Source of the DNA: Tetramitus jugosus
Taxonomy: Eukaryota > Heterolobosea > Eutetramitea > Acrasida > Vahlkampfiidae
Assembly: GCA_937625935.1 (NCBI GenBank)
Contig: OW569359.1
Span: 186,001 to 250,000, forward strand
Reading direction: 5' to 3'
Length of the DNA: 64,000 nucleotides
Within the stretch, counting starts at the first letter, position 1. Each line of letters starts with the position of its first letter. The translations under genes were made by a program, and so were the position numbers. Of this stretch, positions 1 to 9,735 are shown one piece after another. The notes under the pieces are model-generated. The model was not told the DNA's origin. It made no database searches and worked only from the letters and a program-made list of their open reading frames with translations.

Positions 1-219
1 AATATTGTCAATGACTTGAAAAAGAAGGAAATGAAACCGTTGAATAAGCACGATGGTGACCAGTGTAAGAAGGATATTGGTGCAATGAGATATGCAGAGT
101 GTTCTGCGAGAACAATGGACGGATTGAACGAAGTGTTTGACCATGTGATCGAAGTGCACTTTGAGAGGGTGATGGGTGATGACAAGACTGGAAAGAAGAA
201 GAAGTGTACCATACAGTAA
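1..219 (+). CDS. Rho/Rac-family small GTPase, C-terminal fragment
   Basis: Only the last 72 codons are inside the window; the gene begins upstream. The visible segment matches the end of Rho-family GTPases: a Lys-rich Rho-insert-like stretch, then IGAMRYAECSA, which aligns with the G5 box (ECSA, guanine-base contact), then the last helix NEVFDHVIEV. The tail has four consecutive lysines followed by CTIQ, a CAAX prenylation box. Such proteins switch between GDP and GTP forms at the plasma membrane and control actin. A final Gln in CAAX usually favours farnesylation rather than the geranylgeranylation common in Rho proteins; that is inferred from family rules. The subfamily (Rac, Rho or Cdc42) cannot be set without the N-terminal part. 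Confidence 0.9.
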   Translation, partial: NIVNDLKKKEMKPLNKHDGDQCKKDIGAMRYAECSARTMDGLNEVFDHVIEVHFERVMGDDKTGKKKKCTIQ

Positions 220-753
220 ATGACAATTGAGAGACAGAGAGAGAAGAATTATCATCACTATCACCATCAACAACAACAACAATAATATCCTATAATAATA
301 ATAACAACAACAAGAAGAACAACAACAACGTGAATCATAATTTCGTAATCATTAATAACAATAACAAAAACATAATCGTAGTTGAAACAAAATCATCATT
401 TGACAAAATTCCACACAAGCAGTAGTAATCAAAATTACTATCTCTCTTTCGAGGTTCATATGAAAAGAGGACCGCACACATACACACACAGTGTCTCACT
501 CTCTTGCATATCCATCCTTCTCATTTATTCATAACCATCGTCATCCCTATATTATATACCTTGCTTTCTTAAGTAAAGGACAACCCAACACAATAAAAAT
601 CATAGATTGAAAGTTTAGAATTGTTGTTGTTGTTGTTGCTCACTATTGGCAATCAGCGCTGAGACTTTTTCTTAACAAACATCCAAGCATCAAACAATAC
701 AAAGCACTCCTGGAATCCACCAACATCTTCCTCTTTTTGACCTTTTTTGGAGT
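220..753. other. Intergenic, AT-rich, no gene recognised
   Basis: Tail-to-tail spacer between the GTPase and the LRR gene. It holds simple CAA/AAT-type repeats (about 262-370), a short CA run (about 477-492) and a TTG run near 620. No convincing ORF, tRNA or other RNA was seen. Confidence 0.6.
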
Positions 754-1563
754 TCAAACAAATACCTCTTGCAATGTCTCACTGGCATGTGCAATTGCGA
801 GCATCTCCATCAAATGACTCACTCCTTCTTGACTCTTGACCTTGTTGCTACGTACGCTGAGTGTGACCAGTGTATCATTGTGTCGTAACATTTGACTCAA
901 ATGTTCCATTCCTTCGTTCCCTAATCGATTCATGCTCAAATCCAAGTGCTTTAACGTAAAGTTCTTGTTTGTGCTACTGATACTGCTACTGCTATTTGTT
1001 ACACTACTATTGTTATTGTTATTTACATTGGGATTGGATTGTCTAGGTGATCCAGACACTAATGACTGTTGTTGATTCTGATAGTGCTGATGATGATGAT
1101 GGTGATGATGCTTGTTTGTCAACACTTGACACAGGTGCTTTACACCAGAAGCCGAAATATCATTCATTGACAAATTCAATACTTCAATACTTTCGTTGTG
1201 AGACAACATTTGAGCAATGTGCTTGCATCCCTCACTCCGTATCAAATTACCAGTCAAATCCAAATATTTGATCGTGTTCCATGCGAAAAAAAAGGGTAGT
1301 GAATCACTGGGTGTTGAAACAGAGTTGGAGTCCAAATGAACACACAAAAGCATCATGTGCCTCGGAGTCAACAACTGGAAGGCCATTTTGAAGTAGGTTG
1401 GATTTTTGTTGTATTCTAGTTGGGCCAGATTAAGGAATTCACGCTCTTCTGAAGTGATGTCATCAGAAGATTGTTGTTGAGGTGTCCCATCATCTGTTGT
1501 TGGGGACTGTATGGGTGTTGGTTGATGGTGGTGTCGTGATGATGTGTCGAGATCAATGTTCAT
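754..1563 (-). CDS. Leucine-rich repeat protein (RNase-inhibitor type)
   Basis: Encodes 269 residues from the first in-frame ATG at 1563. Ribonuclease-inhibitor-type LRRs follow an N-terminal low-complexity part: IKYLDLTGNLIRSEG, IEVLNLSMNDISASG and LKHLDLSMNRLGNEG, each followed by a helical half. A His/Gln/Asn/Ser-rich insertion separates the second and third recognisable repeats. Such repeats form a curved protein-binding surface; the partner is unknown. The frame stays open upstream to about 1782 without an ATG. That extension (for example SPDCRDEFLNTIF) reads like protein, so a 5' exon may have been missed. The gene is divergent from the Myb gene, sharing roughly 330 bp of upstream DNA. 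No transmembrane segment is visible. Confidence 0.7.
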   Translation of the reverse strand: MNIDLDTSSRHHHQPTPIQSPTTDDGTPQQQSSDDITSEEREFLNLAQLEYNKNPTYFKMAFQLLTPRHMMLLCVHLDSNSVSTPSDSLPFFFAWNTIKYLDLTGNLIRSEGCKHIAQMLSHNESIEVLNLSMNDISASGVKHLCQVLTNKHHHHHHHQHYQNQQQSLVSGSPRQSNPNVNNNNNSSVTNSSSSISSTNKNFTLKHLDLSMNRLGNEGMEHLSQMLRHNDTLVTLSVRSNKVKSQEGVSHLMEMLAIAHASETLQEVFV

Positions 1564-1890
1564 GCTTTGTTGGTGTTTTTGGCGCGTAGTGTATTCCCCG
1601 CAAGACTCAAAAAATAGCGATACAAGCGGACGGACGAATATCGTGTTCAAAAATTCATCCCGACAATCGGGAGATTTGACCCCATCAATTATAATCCGCA
1701 GCAGAAATTTTACAATGAATCGTTTGTATAGGTCCAAAATCTTTTGCCACACCAACACAAAGCAAAAGCAAAAGCTTAAGCATCAACTCATACAACCATA
1801 CAATAATCAGGCAAACGAAAAAGCAACAACCAACATTCTTGCCAAATTTTCATTTTTCCTGAGAACTACAACCATTTCACCACAACATTC

Positions 1891-4132
1891 ATGTCTCAAC
1901 CTACTCCTCAGCTCCAAGAAGCTCAAACACAGAATCAAAAAACAATACAAAACATTTTTTCTCCCACCATGAATAACCCTCACATTTTTATCAACACTAG
2001 TAAGAGCAATGTTGAGGGCAAGGCTCCATCTCCATCAACTTCGACCATAACTCACCTCTCTCAACCTCCAACAACAGCTACACCTCCACCATTTCAATAT
2101 ATCGGCTCTCCAATGACGACCTCACCATCACCAACACCAACAAACAACATGTCTCCTCACATCATGACAACTACACCACAGGTTTCTCAACCTGTTCCAT
2201 CTGCTCCTACAACCACTAGTAGCCCAACAAACACTTTCCCCGGAGGTAATGTGAATGTGAGAGTCGTACCAAGTGTTACCTCTCCAATCACCACCAGTCC
2301 CAACACCCATCACATGACCGTATGTATCTTATTAACTTTGCATTTTATTGTGATGGATAATGTGTTAAAAATAGAGATGATGAACTCATTTGCGTGTATT
2401 CATGTTTCGGACTTTTGTTTCGTAGATGCATAACCAGAGAACTCCATTGCCACCACAACAGCAAGGCATGATGGCTTATCGTGCTGCAGTAGCTTCTCCA
2501 ATGTCTGTTTCTCCTGTGGGCACTCCTGTCATGCTCGTCCAACAACCGAATGGACAATTTGTACAATATCAACCAATCGTACCAGCGAATGCCGTTACGC
2601 CTGGAAGTGGTGGAGTAGCACGTTTTGCTTATCCAGTTTCCTATCAGTATCACCCCGTTGTAGCACAACCAGACTTTGCGACGATACAACAACAACAACA
2701 GCAACAGCCACTTCAAGTCCAGCCACAACAACAGAGACAAGTCCAGCCACAGCCTCAGCCACAGCCACAAGCTCAACTTCAACAGCAACCACAAGCACAA
2801 GCACAGCAACAGCAACCACAAGCACAGCAACCACTTCCACAAACACCACAGCCACAACAGAGACGACCATCTTCTCTACCTCGAGCAGCATCCAAAGGAG
2901 CATCATCTGTCCCAACTCCATCCTCTGCAATGAGTGATGAAGCATACATTTGTACATCGGATGAAGAACAAGAAACTCCACACTCGTCTATTCAAGATGA
3001 GATTGCACTCAGGTTCTCATGCACACCTGGCACTCCTGCTTCTGCTGTTACACCCACAAAGTCGTTTGATGACGTAGCTGGCTCTTCATCAAAAAGAAGG
3101 TCAAAGGCAAAGGTTCAAGACGACCAATATGAACAGGAAGATGTCGATGATGAGGAAGAGGACTCTTCAAAGAAGCAGCGCAAATCCAAGGGTTCCTCGA
3201 AAGCTAGGACACCAACAGACAAGACCAGAAAAAAGAGACGTATGACCAAGGAGGAAGACGACATCTTGAGAAGAGCTGTTGCTGATTGTGAGAAGGCTGG
3301 TATTGATCTCTCTTGGAAGATTATCAACAGAGATTACTTCTTCAACAAGTACGACTCCAACTTCTTGTATCAGAGATGGAACCGTGTGTTGAAGTGCACC
3401 AGAAAGCAAGACTGGACTGATGAAGATGCCGTAGAACTCTTGTACTACGTGAAACAGTATGGTGGAACGAGATGGACTCAGATTAGACAGTACGAGTACG
3501 ATTGCCACTTTTCGGACACCATGTTGGCCAATGCATACAAGTCATGCTTGAAGAACCCTAGGGCAAACAATATGATGAAAACATTGTCTGCTGAAGAGAT
3601 TAGCGCTATTGTGACTGAGAGAAAGGCTGCGAGAGAGCAATGGGAGAAGCCCAAGGAGTTTTATCAATTGCTGAACCCTACACCATCAGAGCCAACATCC
3701 ACAAAGAAGAAGATTGCAAAGCTCAAGGCTGTTCGATCTACATCCTCTGAGCCAATCACTCAAACACCAAAGTCTGATGATAACAAATCTGAGCCGGAGG
3801 AAGAACAGCAGGAGGAGACCACCGAATCACAGGAGAGAGGAACAAAGAGAACTTCTGCTGCTTCACGATTCGTATCGAGCAAGAGAAGAAAACAAGAAGC
3901 CAAACCTGTCGATACGAAATACAGTGGCTCCAATGTGTTTGACCAACTCGTCGACTTGTTTGTGGAGCAAGAAAGAGCTTCAATCACGGTGGAGCCTGCG
4001 CCATCCCCAACAACAGCAACAACCGAAAAGACTGAGGAACAGGAACAGGTTGTAGAGGAGTCACGCAACGAAAGCACTGAATCTTGTTCTGCCCCAGAAG
4101 TGAAGGCAGAAGTAAAGGTAGAAGCTGTCTAG
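1891..4132 (+). CDS. Myb/SANT-repeat nuclear protein (two exons)
   Basis: Exons 1891-2319 and 2426-4132 are joined in phase 0 across a 106-nt GTATGT...AG intron, giving 711 residues. The first 400 residues are Pro/Thr/Ser- then Gln/Pro-rich, resembling an activation region. An acidic stretch and a basic cluster (TRKKRRM, about residue 408) precede two SANT/Myb-like helical repeats, about residues 410-465 (MTKEEDDILRRAV, then LYQRWNRVL) and 468-521 (DWTDEDAVELLYYV, then the WTQI region). The C-terminus is Glu/Thr-rich with basic patches suiting a nuclear localisation signal. Spaced Trp and the helix pattern support DNA or chromatin binding. The repeats are not close enough to c-Myb R2R3 to name an orthologue. 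An AATAAA-like signal lies near 4162. Confidence 0.8.
2687..2870 (+). repeat. CAA/CAG/CCA-rich low-complexity tract
   Basis: Imperfect CAA/CAG/CCA repeat inside exon 2 of the Myb gene. It encodes alternating Gln and Pro/Ala. Both strands stay open in other frames here, which is an artefact of the repeat. Confidence 0.85.
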
Positions 4133-4822
4133 ATTTAGAACACACTTTAGACTTGAAACAACAATAAAAGTATAGTGCCCGTGTTTGGGTGGTATACATT
4201 TAAAGATTAAAACTCGATTTTATTGTTTGAATTTTCTTTTGGAACCAAATGTTATTTTATCACTGTTTGACAATTGATGTGAAAAGAGGAAGGAGTGACC
4301 CTGAAGTGGCAATCGAAATGATGAACAAAACTTTTCAATTCCTTTAACCTGAAAACCACATGCTGGACGGGAAAGCCTCCCGTTGTGATCAGTAGTGTGG
4401 AGATGTAGTTACATTCTCCTGATGCTTTGTTTTTCCATCCAAGATCGAGAGAACAATAAAAGAACGTTTGTTGGAATGTTGTTTATTAGCTTCTTGATTG
4501 TTGAGCTTCACAGATATTCTCCTAGGCAACCTGTGAAGTGAGATAATCTCGGCAGTGCTTTGAACGTGCAACTGCTGATTCATCAATGGTCTCCCTGAGG
4601 ACGACCATGAAATAAAGAATACACAAAGAATTGTTGTGTTGTTCTCTCCCCTCCTCCAACCATCTCAAAAGTCCATGGACTCATGAACTTGGCTCTCTCA
4701 AAAGAAGGGGGTTAATACGCAAAGCAAATCACTATTGACTGTAGTAGTAAAGATACAACGATAACACGGATCACAATGATCACTCACGCAATGTAAGTGA
4801 ATCACTACTCATGTAACACACA
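4133..4822. other. Intergenic, 690 bp, one perfect hairpin
   Basis: Tail-to-tail region between the Myb gene and the orphan at 4823. No supported protein gene. It contains a perfect 6-bp hairpin at 4367-4383 (ACGGGA, five-base loop, TCCCGT), and ATGATGA at about 4317 followed by several CTGA tetramers, which are weak box C/D-like words. An unannotated small RNA is possible but not demonstrated. Confidence 0.5.
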
Positions 4823-5851
4823 TTAATAAACGGTATTGTAGTACACAACAACACTGTCAAAAGCACACGATGGTTCAATATCAGTGCACATTGTTTTGTT
4901 GTTGTTCATTCGAGTGGCAACACTGTCAGGAATGACAATGGCTTTTCCTCGAGAAAGACTACTGTCAACTATTGCTTGCATAGTAGCTACAAGTTGTTCA
5001 TTTTCAACTTGATTTTTATTAGAAGCTGTTTCTTGTTCACTCCGACTACTGCATTGACAGTGGACATCTTGATGAACAATCGGAGCAGCAGCAGCAGAAA
5101 TAGACATGATCATTGATTGACCACATGATCTATAAGCTGCTATTTCTAAATGAGGAGAATTCGTCTGTTGACGACAAGACAACATTTGTGTCTCATCATG
5201 AGTTGCATTGTCATAGCAATGACAACATTCTGTTATACAATTATTGTATTTGTAGTGCATAAAGTTATAGTTGTTGTTGTTGTTACAGTCATCATTCATC
5301 AATTGTTCTTCTTGTTGTTGATCGTATTGATGATATTGACATTCATATGGTTGATATTCGTATTGTTGATATGGTTGATATTCGCATTGTTGTACTACGA
5401 ATGATTCATCATATTGATTAAGGTTGTTGAACCATAAATCACCATTGTCATCATCATTACATGGTGACTCTTCCATGACACAATCATCTACTTCATGTTC
5501 ACATTGAGCCATGCTATGAGAATGACTGTCATAGGACAAGTCAAGTGGTGCACAATCATATTCATCACAACATGAAAAAGAATCATGTTCTTCTTCTTCT
5601 ACTTCTTCAAGTTGCTCTTCATGTTGTTGTTGATAGTGTTGTTGTTGTTGTAAGAGCTCTCCCATGTCAGTGAGTGAGTTGAGAACTTGAGTCATGGCTG
5701 GTGATTGATTCATGAGTTGACACAAGAGTGGAAATAGCGTTTGTTCATCATGATGGTCATTCATGTTGTTACCAAGAAGACCCATTTGGTACCAACGAGA
5801 CAACAAGTTATCAGCTTGTTGTGGAGGGGAAGGTAGGTGCCATAGATCCAT
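4823..5851 (-). CDS. Gln/His/Tyr-rich orphan protein
   Basis: A 342-residue intronless ORF starting at an ATG at 5851. The N-terminal 70 residues are complex (PPQQADNLLSRWYQMGLLG; FPLLCQLMNQSPAMTQVLNSLTDMGELL) and probably helical. Then comes a Gln/His/Glu-rich stretch, a repetitive Tyr-Gln-Cys-Glu-Pro region (QYEYQPYECQYHQYD) and a Cys/His-spotted segment. No catalytic motif, signal peptide or membrane segment was found. The Y/Q-rich part resembles intrinsically disordered, aggregation-prone segments. I do not recognise a family; a transcription-cofactor or RNA-granule role would be speculation. Confidence 0.6.
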   Translation of the reverse strand: MDLWHLPSPPQQADNLLSRWYQMGLLGNNMNDHHDEQTLFPLLCQLMNQSPAMTQVLNSLTDMGELLQQQQHYQQQHEEQLEEVEEEEHDSFSCCDEYDCAPLDLSYDSHSHSMAQCEHEVDDCVMEESPCNDDDNGDLWFNNLNQYDESFVVQQCEYQPYQQYEYQPYECQYHQYDQQQEEQLMNDDCNNNNNYNFMHYKYNNCITECCHCYDNATHDETQMLSCRQQTNSPHLEIAAYRSCGQSMIMSISAAAAPIVHQDVHCQCSSRSEQETASNKNQVENEQLVATMQAIVDSSLSRGKAIVIPDSVATRMNNNKTMCTDIEPSCAFDSVVVYYNTVY

Positions 5852-6248
5852 GTTGTGTTAAAAAAAGGCGAAGAAAAAAAGGTGGGTTTTGGTGTTGTTG
5901 AGATGTTGCTTTGTTTTTATGTTGATGATGAATGTAATGAAGATTCGCAACAACATCTCAAGTCAGCTCAAGTGATTTCTGGAAGCATGCCGGAACACAT
6001 GTTCCGTTGCGCATAAACTTCTTGCACTTCATCAAGGAAATTGCACCTCCCTGTCAGCGGAATCAAAGTTTCTGCAGCTTCTAACATGAATTTCGAAGAG
6101 AGACAGTCCGCATCGCAACTTTGTTTTAAAAGTGCGCTTTTATTCCGTGACGATCGGAAATTCACTGAGAAACTACGACGAGCGCATCCAAAAATTCACA
6201 CACGACACCCAGACACAACAAAACAACAGAAAAGAAGAAGAAGCAAAA
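5852..6248. other. Divergent promoter region
   Basis: Head-to-head spacer between the Gln-rich orphan (minus) and the MTRu-1-P dehydratase (plus). Both strands stay open for 60-100 codons, including a protein-like minus frame at 5968-6165, but no start or splice signal links them to a gene. CGCGCATCC-type G+C-richer words occur near 6180. Confidence 0.45.
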
Positions 6249-6971
6249 ATGTCATCGTCGTCATCAGAAAACAACAGCACTCTGGTCAAGCTCTCCGACT
6301 ATACCACACTCACACCAAACTCCTCTCCACAAACAGTCATCAGTGAGCTCATGAAGCTCTACTACTCACAAGGATGGGTCAGTGGAACAGGTGGTGGCAT
6401 ATCGATCAAGGTTGATGACAAGGTATATCTTGCACCATCTGGACTACACAAGGAAAGAATTCATCCAGAAGAAATTTTTGTGTTGGATGCTGAAACGGGT
6501 GACAAGGTCATTCACTATGACCCAAATCAGTCCGAGTATCAGAAGAAGACGAATATTGTGTACAAGGTCTCTGCATGCAAACCACTATTTTATTTGACTT
6601 ATAATTTGAGAGGTGCAGGTGCTTGCATACACTCGCATGCGCTCAGTACATTGATGGCTACATTGGTTTTTGACAAGGAGTTCAAAGTGACTCATTTGGA
6701 GATGATTAAGGGTATTAGAGGTCATGGATATCATGATGAACTCGTGGTGCCAATTATTGAGAATACGGCACACGAGTGTGATTTGGCTGATTCTTTGCAA
6801 GCTGCAATTGAAAAGTATCCAAACACGTTTGCAGTGTTGGTGAAGAGACATGGTGTTTATATTTGGGGAAAGGATTGGATGGAGTGCAAGACTCATGCCG
6901 AAGTTTACCACTACTTGTTTGATGCTGCTGTCAAGATGAAGCAAATGGGATTCGATCCTTCTACCTACTAA
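6249..6971 (+). CDS. APIP/mtnB: Methylthioribulose-1-phosphate dehydratase
   Basis: Encodes 240 residues, matching the ~240 of APIP/MtnB; the ATG at 6249 follows an A-rich leader. This class II aldolase-fold enzyme dehydrates 5-methylthioribulose 1-phosphate to the diketo intermediate of the methionine salvage pathway in the cytosol. Visible family features are [13 protein letters not shown] (phosphate-binding Gly-rich loop), [18 protein letters not shown] with the zinc-ligand histidines at about residues 128 and 130, [10 protein letters not shown] (catalytic Glu region) and KRHGVYIWG with a third zinc histidine at about 201. The frame is open further upstream, but without an ATG. AATAAA occurs just after the stop (about 6977). 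Confidence 0.95.
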   Translation: MSSSSSENNSTLVKLSDYTTLTPNSSPQTVISELMKLYYSQGWVSGTGGGISIKVDDKVYLAPSGLHKERIHPEEIFVLDAETGDKVIHYDPNQSEYQKKTNIVYKVSACKPLFYLTYNLRGAGACIHSHALSTLMATLVFDKEFKVTHLEMIKGIRGHGYHDELVVPIIENTAHECDLADSLQAAIEKYPNTFAVLVKRHGVYIWGKDWMECKTHAEVYHYLFDAAVKMKQMGFDPSTY

Positions 6972-7051
6972 TGCCAATAAATTATTAATTTTTAATTTTT
7001 GGTTGTTGGATTCATATTTGTGTTGTTGACCAATTGTTTTGTGATGTTGGA

Positions 7052-9562
7052 TCATTGTTCAGGTTGACTTTGATCGATATCTGATTGTATCAATGGAACA
7101 AGATCAACATACAATCGTTTGGCTTCTTTGGGAGATAGAGATTGAAGGGAGAAGGATATTGGACATGGACCATCCAATTCTTGAACAATGGCATAGCATG
7201 TCTCAATTGCACGCTGCCATTTGTTAGCTTTGATAGAACTACATAAACTGGAGCAAAGCCTCTCGCATGTTATGCACAATTTGCTCTTGAGCTCCCACCT
7301 AGGTAGCTCCTTTTGGGAGAATTGCTTTAGTGTACACAGGTAGAAGAATTCTGTGGCACTCATGAGCGTTTTCCAATGTTGAGTCAACAAGGCAAATTGT
7401 TCTCTTTGCCTACTCGAGGCAGTCTTGCTAGCTACCTTCTGCTGCATAGCCTCAGAAAATCGAGAGATTTGCTGGGCAATAACAACACAATATTGAGCTG
7501 TTCTTCTCAGCAAGTGTGACTTTTTCACTTGTCTTTCTGACAGAGCCACGGGCCACATCGTTTGAGTAGATTCAGGATTTCTTTCTTCTTGTTGTACATT
7601 CAGTAGTGATATTAGATTTTGAACTTTTTGCTGAATCAAAAGATCGAGCTCATTTGGTTCCTTGAGAGGAAGATGTTCTGACATAAAATTGCTGCATTCT
7701 TCGATTGCTGAACACGCGGATGCGATTGATCTTTGAGAGGAATGGATTGCGTGGTAGGAGGGTACATACTCGTTCCTATAGAGTTCAATGCTGTATCGTA
7801 CAACTTCAGGCAGCTTCTCCATGTATGTGGCACTATATGCTAAGCTCTTATTCAGAGGATCATATTGAGCACATAGAGCTAAACATAATGCAAGTAATTC
7901 GTCAGCTGTTCTCTTGTCAATAGAAAATGGATCAATATTACCATGGGCAATGAGATCTCTGGTACGTAGCGATTCTGGCCATATGAGCAGATCGAACAAG
8001 CCGTTGCATAGAGAATGCGATTGCTCTGCTATATCGTTGAATATGTGGTTGATACCTGAGGGAAGGAACGTGCTCGGAATAGTGGATAATAAGATGTCTA
8101 GGGTCGTATAGTAACTATTTCTTTCTGCAGTAAGTAGTCGATCAGCGCAAGTATTGACAGATACAAATACTCGACGAATTGCGTGCTCCAACATCGGGTA
8201 CATTAGAGTACAGAAGTTGTAAAAACAAAGAGGCCCATCTTTGAGATGATATTCTTGAATAGCAAATAGCCAATTGTCTTTCCAATTCGGTGGAACAAAT
8301 AGAGAGCGAGACAGAAAAGAATTTAGCTTCTCAATCTCTGCATCCGTTTGCCGAAGATTATTAATGATCGATTCGTCGATACAAATGTTATTGGGGTTGA
8401 TGATTGCTAATTCTTGTTGTTCTTGCTCTTTTTTAAGTGTATCGAGGGACAGAATAGGCTGAGTTACTCGCTCCTTGAAGGTACTTAGATATGGAGCAAT
8501 GAAGTCATTCAAACTGGCCACCAACACAATCAATAGAGATGTAAACGATGGATGAAACTCGTGTGCTTCATCGTAAGAGCTAGTACCGCCACTAATAAAT
8601 CCATGAATTGTGACATTACGCAAATTCATTGAGTTCAAAGGTCCAAAGAAAGCTCTGAACATAAATATGACATCCTCACCCAGTATCTGTTTCAGTTGTG
8701 GCATCAGTAACAGATCATTAAACTTTGGGATGTGAGACGCATAATTGCTCCTCTCCTGTTTGGTCATTCCTTGATAAAGCAAATCTTGCAGTGCATGCTC
8801 CAAAAATGATATTATAGACATAAAACAGAGTATACTACTTCTATTGGTCAAATGTTCAAACACAAAGAAGCTCAATAGATGAGGCTGGCTCATTAGTTGT
8901 AGCCTATTTTGGCTATAATAGGGGAGATTATCAGTTAAAAATTGCTGAACGTTTGCAACCGTAGGATCAACGACTTCATGACTCTCAACGAACGAACTCC
9001 ACCTCTTCATCAGTGTTGAATGAACTTCCAACGCATGAAACTTCAAAAATCGAGCACAATGAGCAAACATTTCATTGTCACTGTCATCCAGGTACGGCAT
9101 TGCTTGATCTCCATTCTTCAATGAACTACTCATTTCCTGCTGCTCTTCCTGTCTATCTAGCGGCGTAAATCCCTTGAGCATATTGACCATTGAGAAATGA
9201 GGCCAATGCAAAGTGAAATCCTCGGTCAAGAAAGAGCAATGGTCGTACTTCTCTCTCGAGAACATTTCAAATTCTGACTGATCAAACGACAGCAACTGTA
9301 GGACACGATGAGATAATGAGGAAGAGCTATTGGCCTTGCACCAAAGATACTTGCTCATGACAGAATCAAACAATTCCTCTTGTTCAACAACAATATCACC
9401 AACATCAGATGACGTGGGATGATCTAGCTTAATCAAGCACTTTCCATAGTAAAACTCACGAACCAATGCATGGATGTGAGTCTGATCACCTAAAGCTAAA
9501 TAGTCTTTCCATGACAGCTCCTGAGGGATACACCTAGTAAGTTTCGACAAAGATTCATCCAT
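7052..9562 (-). CDS. ERMARD/DUF4209-like protein with two HEPN-type motifs
   Basis: Encodes 836 residues from the ATG at 9562. An open extension to 9763 would overlap the neighbouring gene's stop and begins with unlikely sequence, so the shorter start is preferred. The protein is helical throughout. Two similar segments each contain a helix with a conserved Glu (ISFLEHALQDLLYQ; LMYPMLEHAIRRVF), later followed by a short motif: LRNVTIHG (R315-H320) and TRDLIAHG (R535-H540). The R-N/D-xxx-H pattern is the signature of HEPN domains, many of which are ribonucleases. Overall it resembles ERMARD (C6orf70), which carries DUF4209. Human ERMARD has C-terminal membrane segments; none is obvious here. 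RNase activity is inferred, not shown. Confidence 0.7.
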   Translation of the reverse strand: MDESLSKLTRCIPQELSWKDYLALGDQTHIHALVREFYYGKCLIKLDHPTSSDVGDIVVEQEELFDSVMSKYLWCKANSSSSLSHRVLQLLSFDQSEFEMFSREKYDHCSFLTEDFTLHWPHFSMVNMLKGFTPLDRQEEQQEMSSSLKNGDQAMPYLDDSDNEMFAHCARFLKFHALEVHSTLMKRWSSFVESHEVVDPTVANVQQFLTDNLPYYSQNRLQLMSQPHLLSFFVFEHLTNRSSILCFMSIISFLEHALQDLLYQGMTKQERSNYASHIPKFNDLLLMPQLKQILGEDVIFMFRAFFGPLNSMNLRNVTIHGFISGGTSSYDEAHEFHPSFTSLLIVLVASLNDFIAPYLSTFKERVTQPILSLDTLKKEQEQQELAIINPNNICIDESIINNLRQTDAEIEKLNSFLSRSLFVPPNWKDNWLFAIQEYHLKDGPLCFYNFCTLMYPMLEHAIRRVFVSVNTCADRLLTAERNSYYTTLDILLSTIPSTFLPSGINHIFNDIAEQSHSLCNGLFDLLIWPESLRTRDLIAHGNIDPFSIDKRTADELLALCLALCAQYDPLNKSLAYSATYMEKLPEVVRYSIELYRNEYVPSYHAIHSSQRSIASACSAIEECSNFMSEHLPLKEPNELDLLIQQKVQNLISLLNVQQEERNPESTQTMWPVALSERQVKKSHLLRRTAQYCVVIAQQISRFSEAMQQKVASKTASSRQREQFALLTQHWKTLMSATEFFYLCTLKQFSQKELPRWELKSKLCITCERLCSSLCSSIKANKWQRAIETCYAIVQELDGPCPISFSLQSLSPKEAKRLYVDLVPLIQSDIDQSQPEQ

Positions 9563-9735
9563 ATTTTTTCTGTCTTCTTGAATTTGTGGTTTTTGTTTTT
9601 GTTGTTCCTGAGGTTGTTGACTTGTGCAAGCACAAAATGGAACTTTGTGTTCGATTTTCGTTTTTATTTTGTTGTGTTTTCGCGCGAGCAAACTACAGCA
9701 GAGCCGAGTCGACAGAGTCATGGTATGGGAGATGA

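Noticed and set aside
2595-2981. Val/Ala-rich and Leu/Trp-rich frames antisense to the Myb gene
   Set aside because: Artefacts of the CAA/CAG repeat on the other strand.
5968-6165. Minus-strand 65-codon frame in the divergent spacer
   Set aside because: No ATG, ends in a stop before the next gene, and the opposite strand is equally open.
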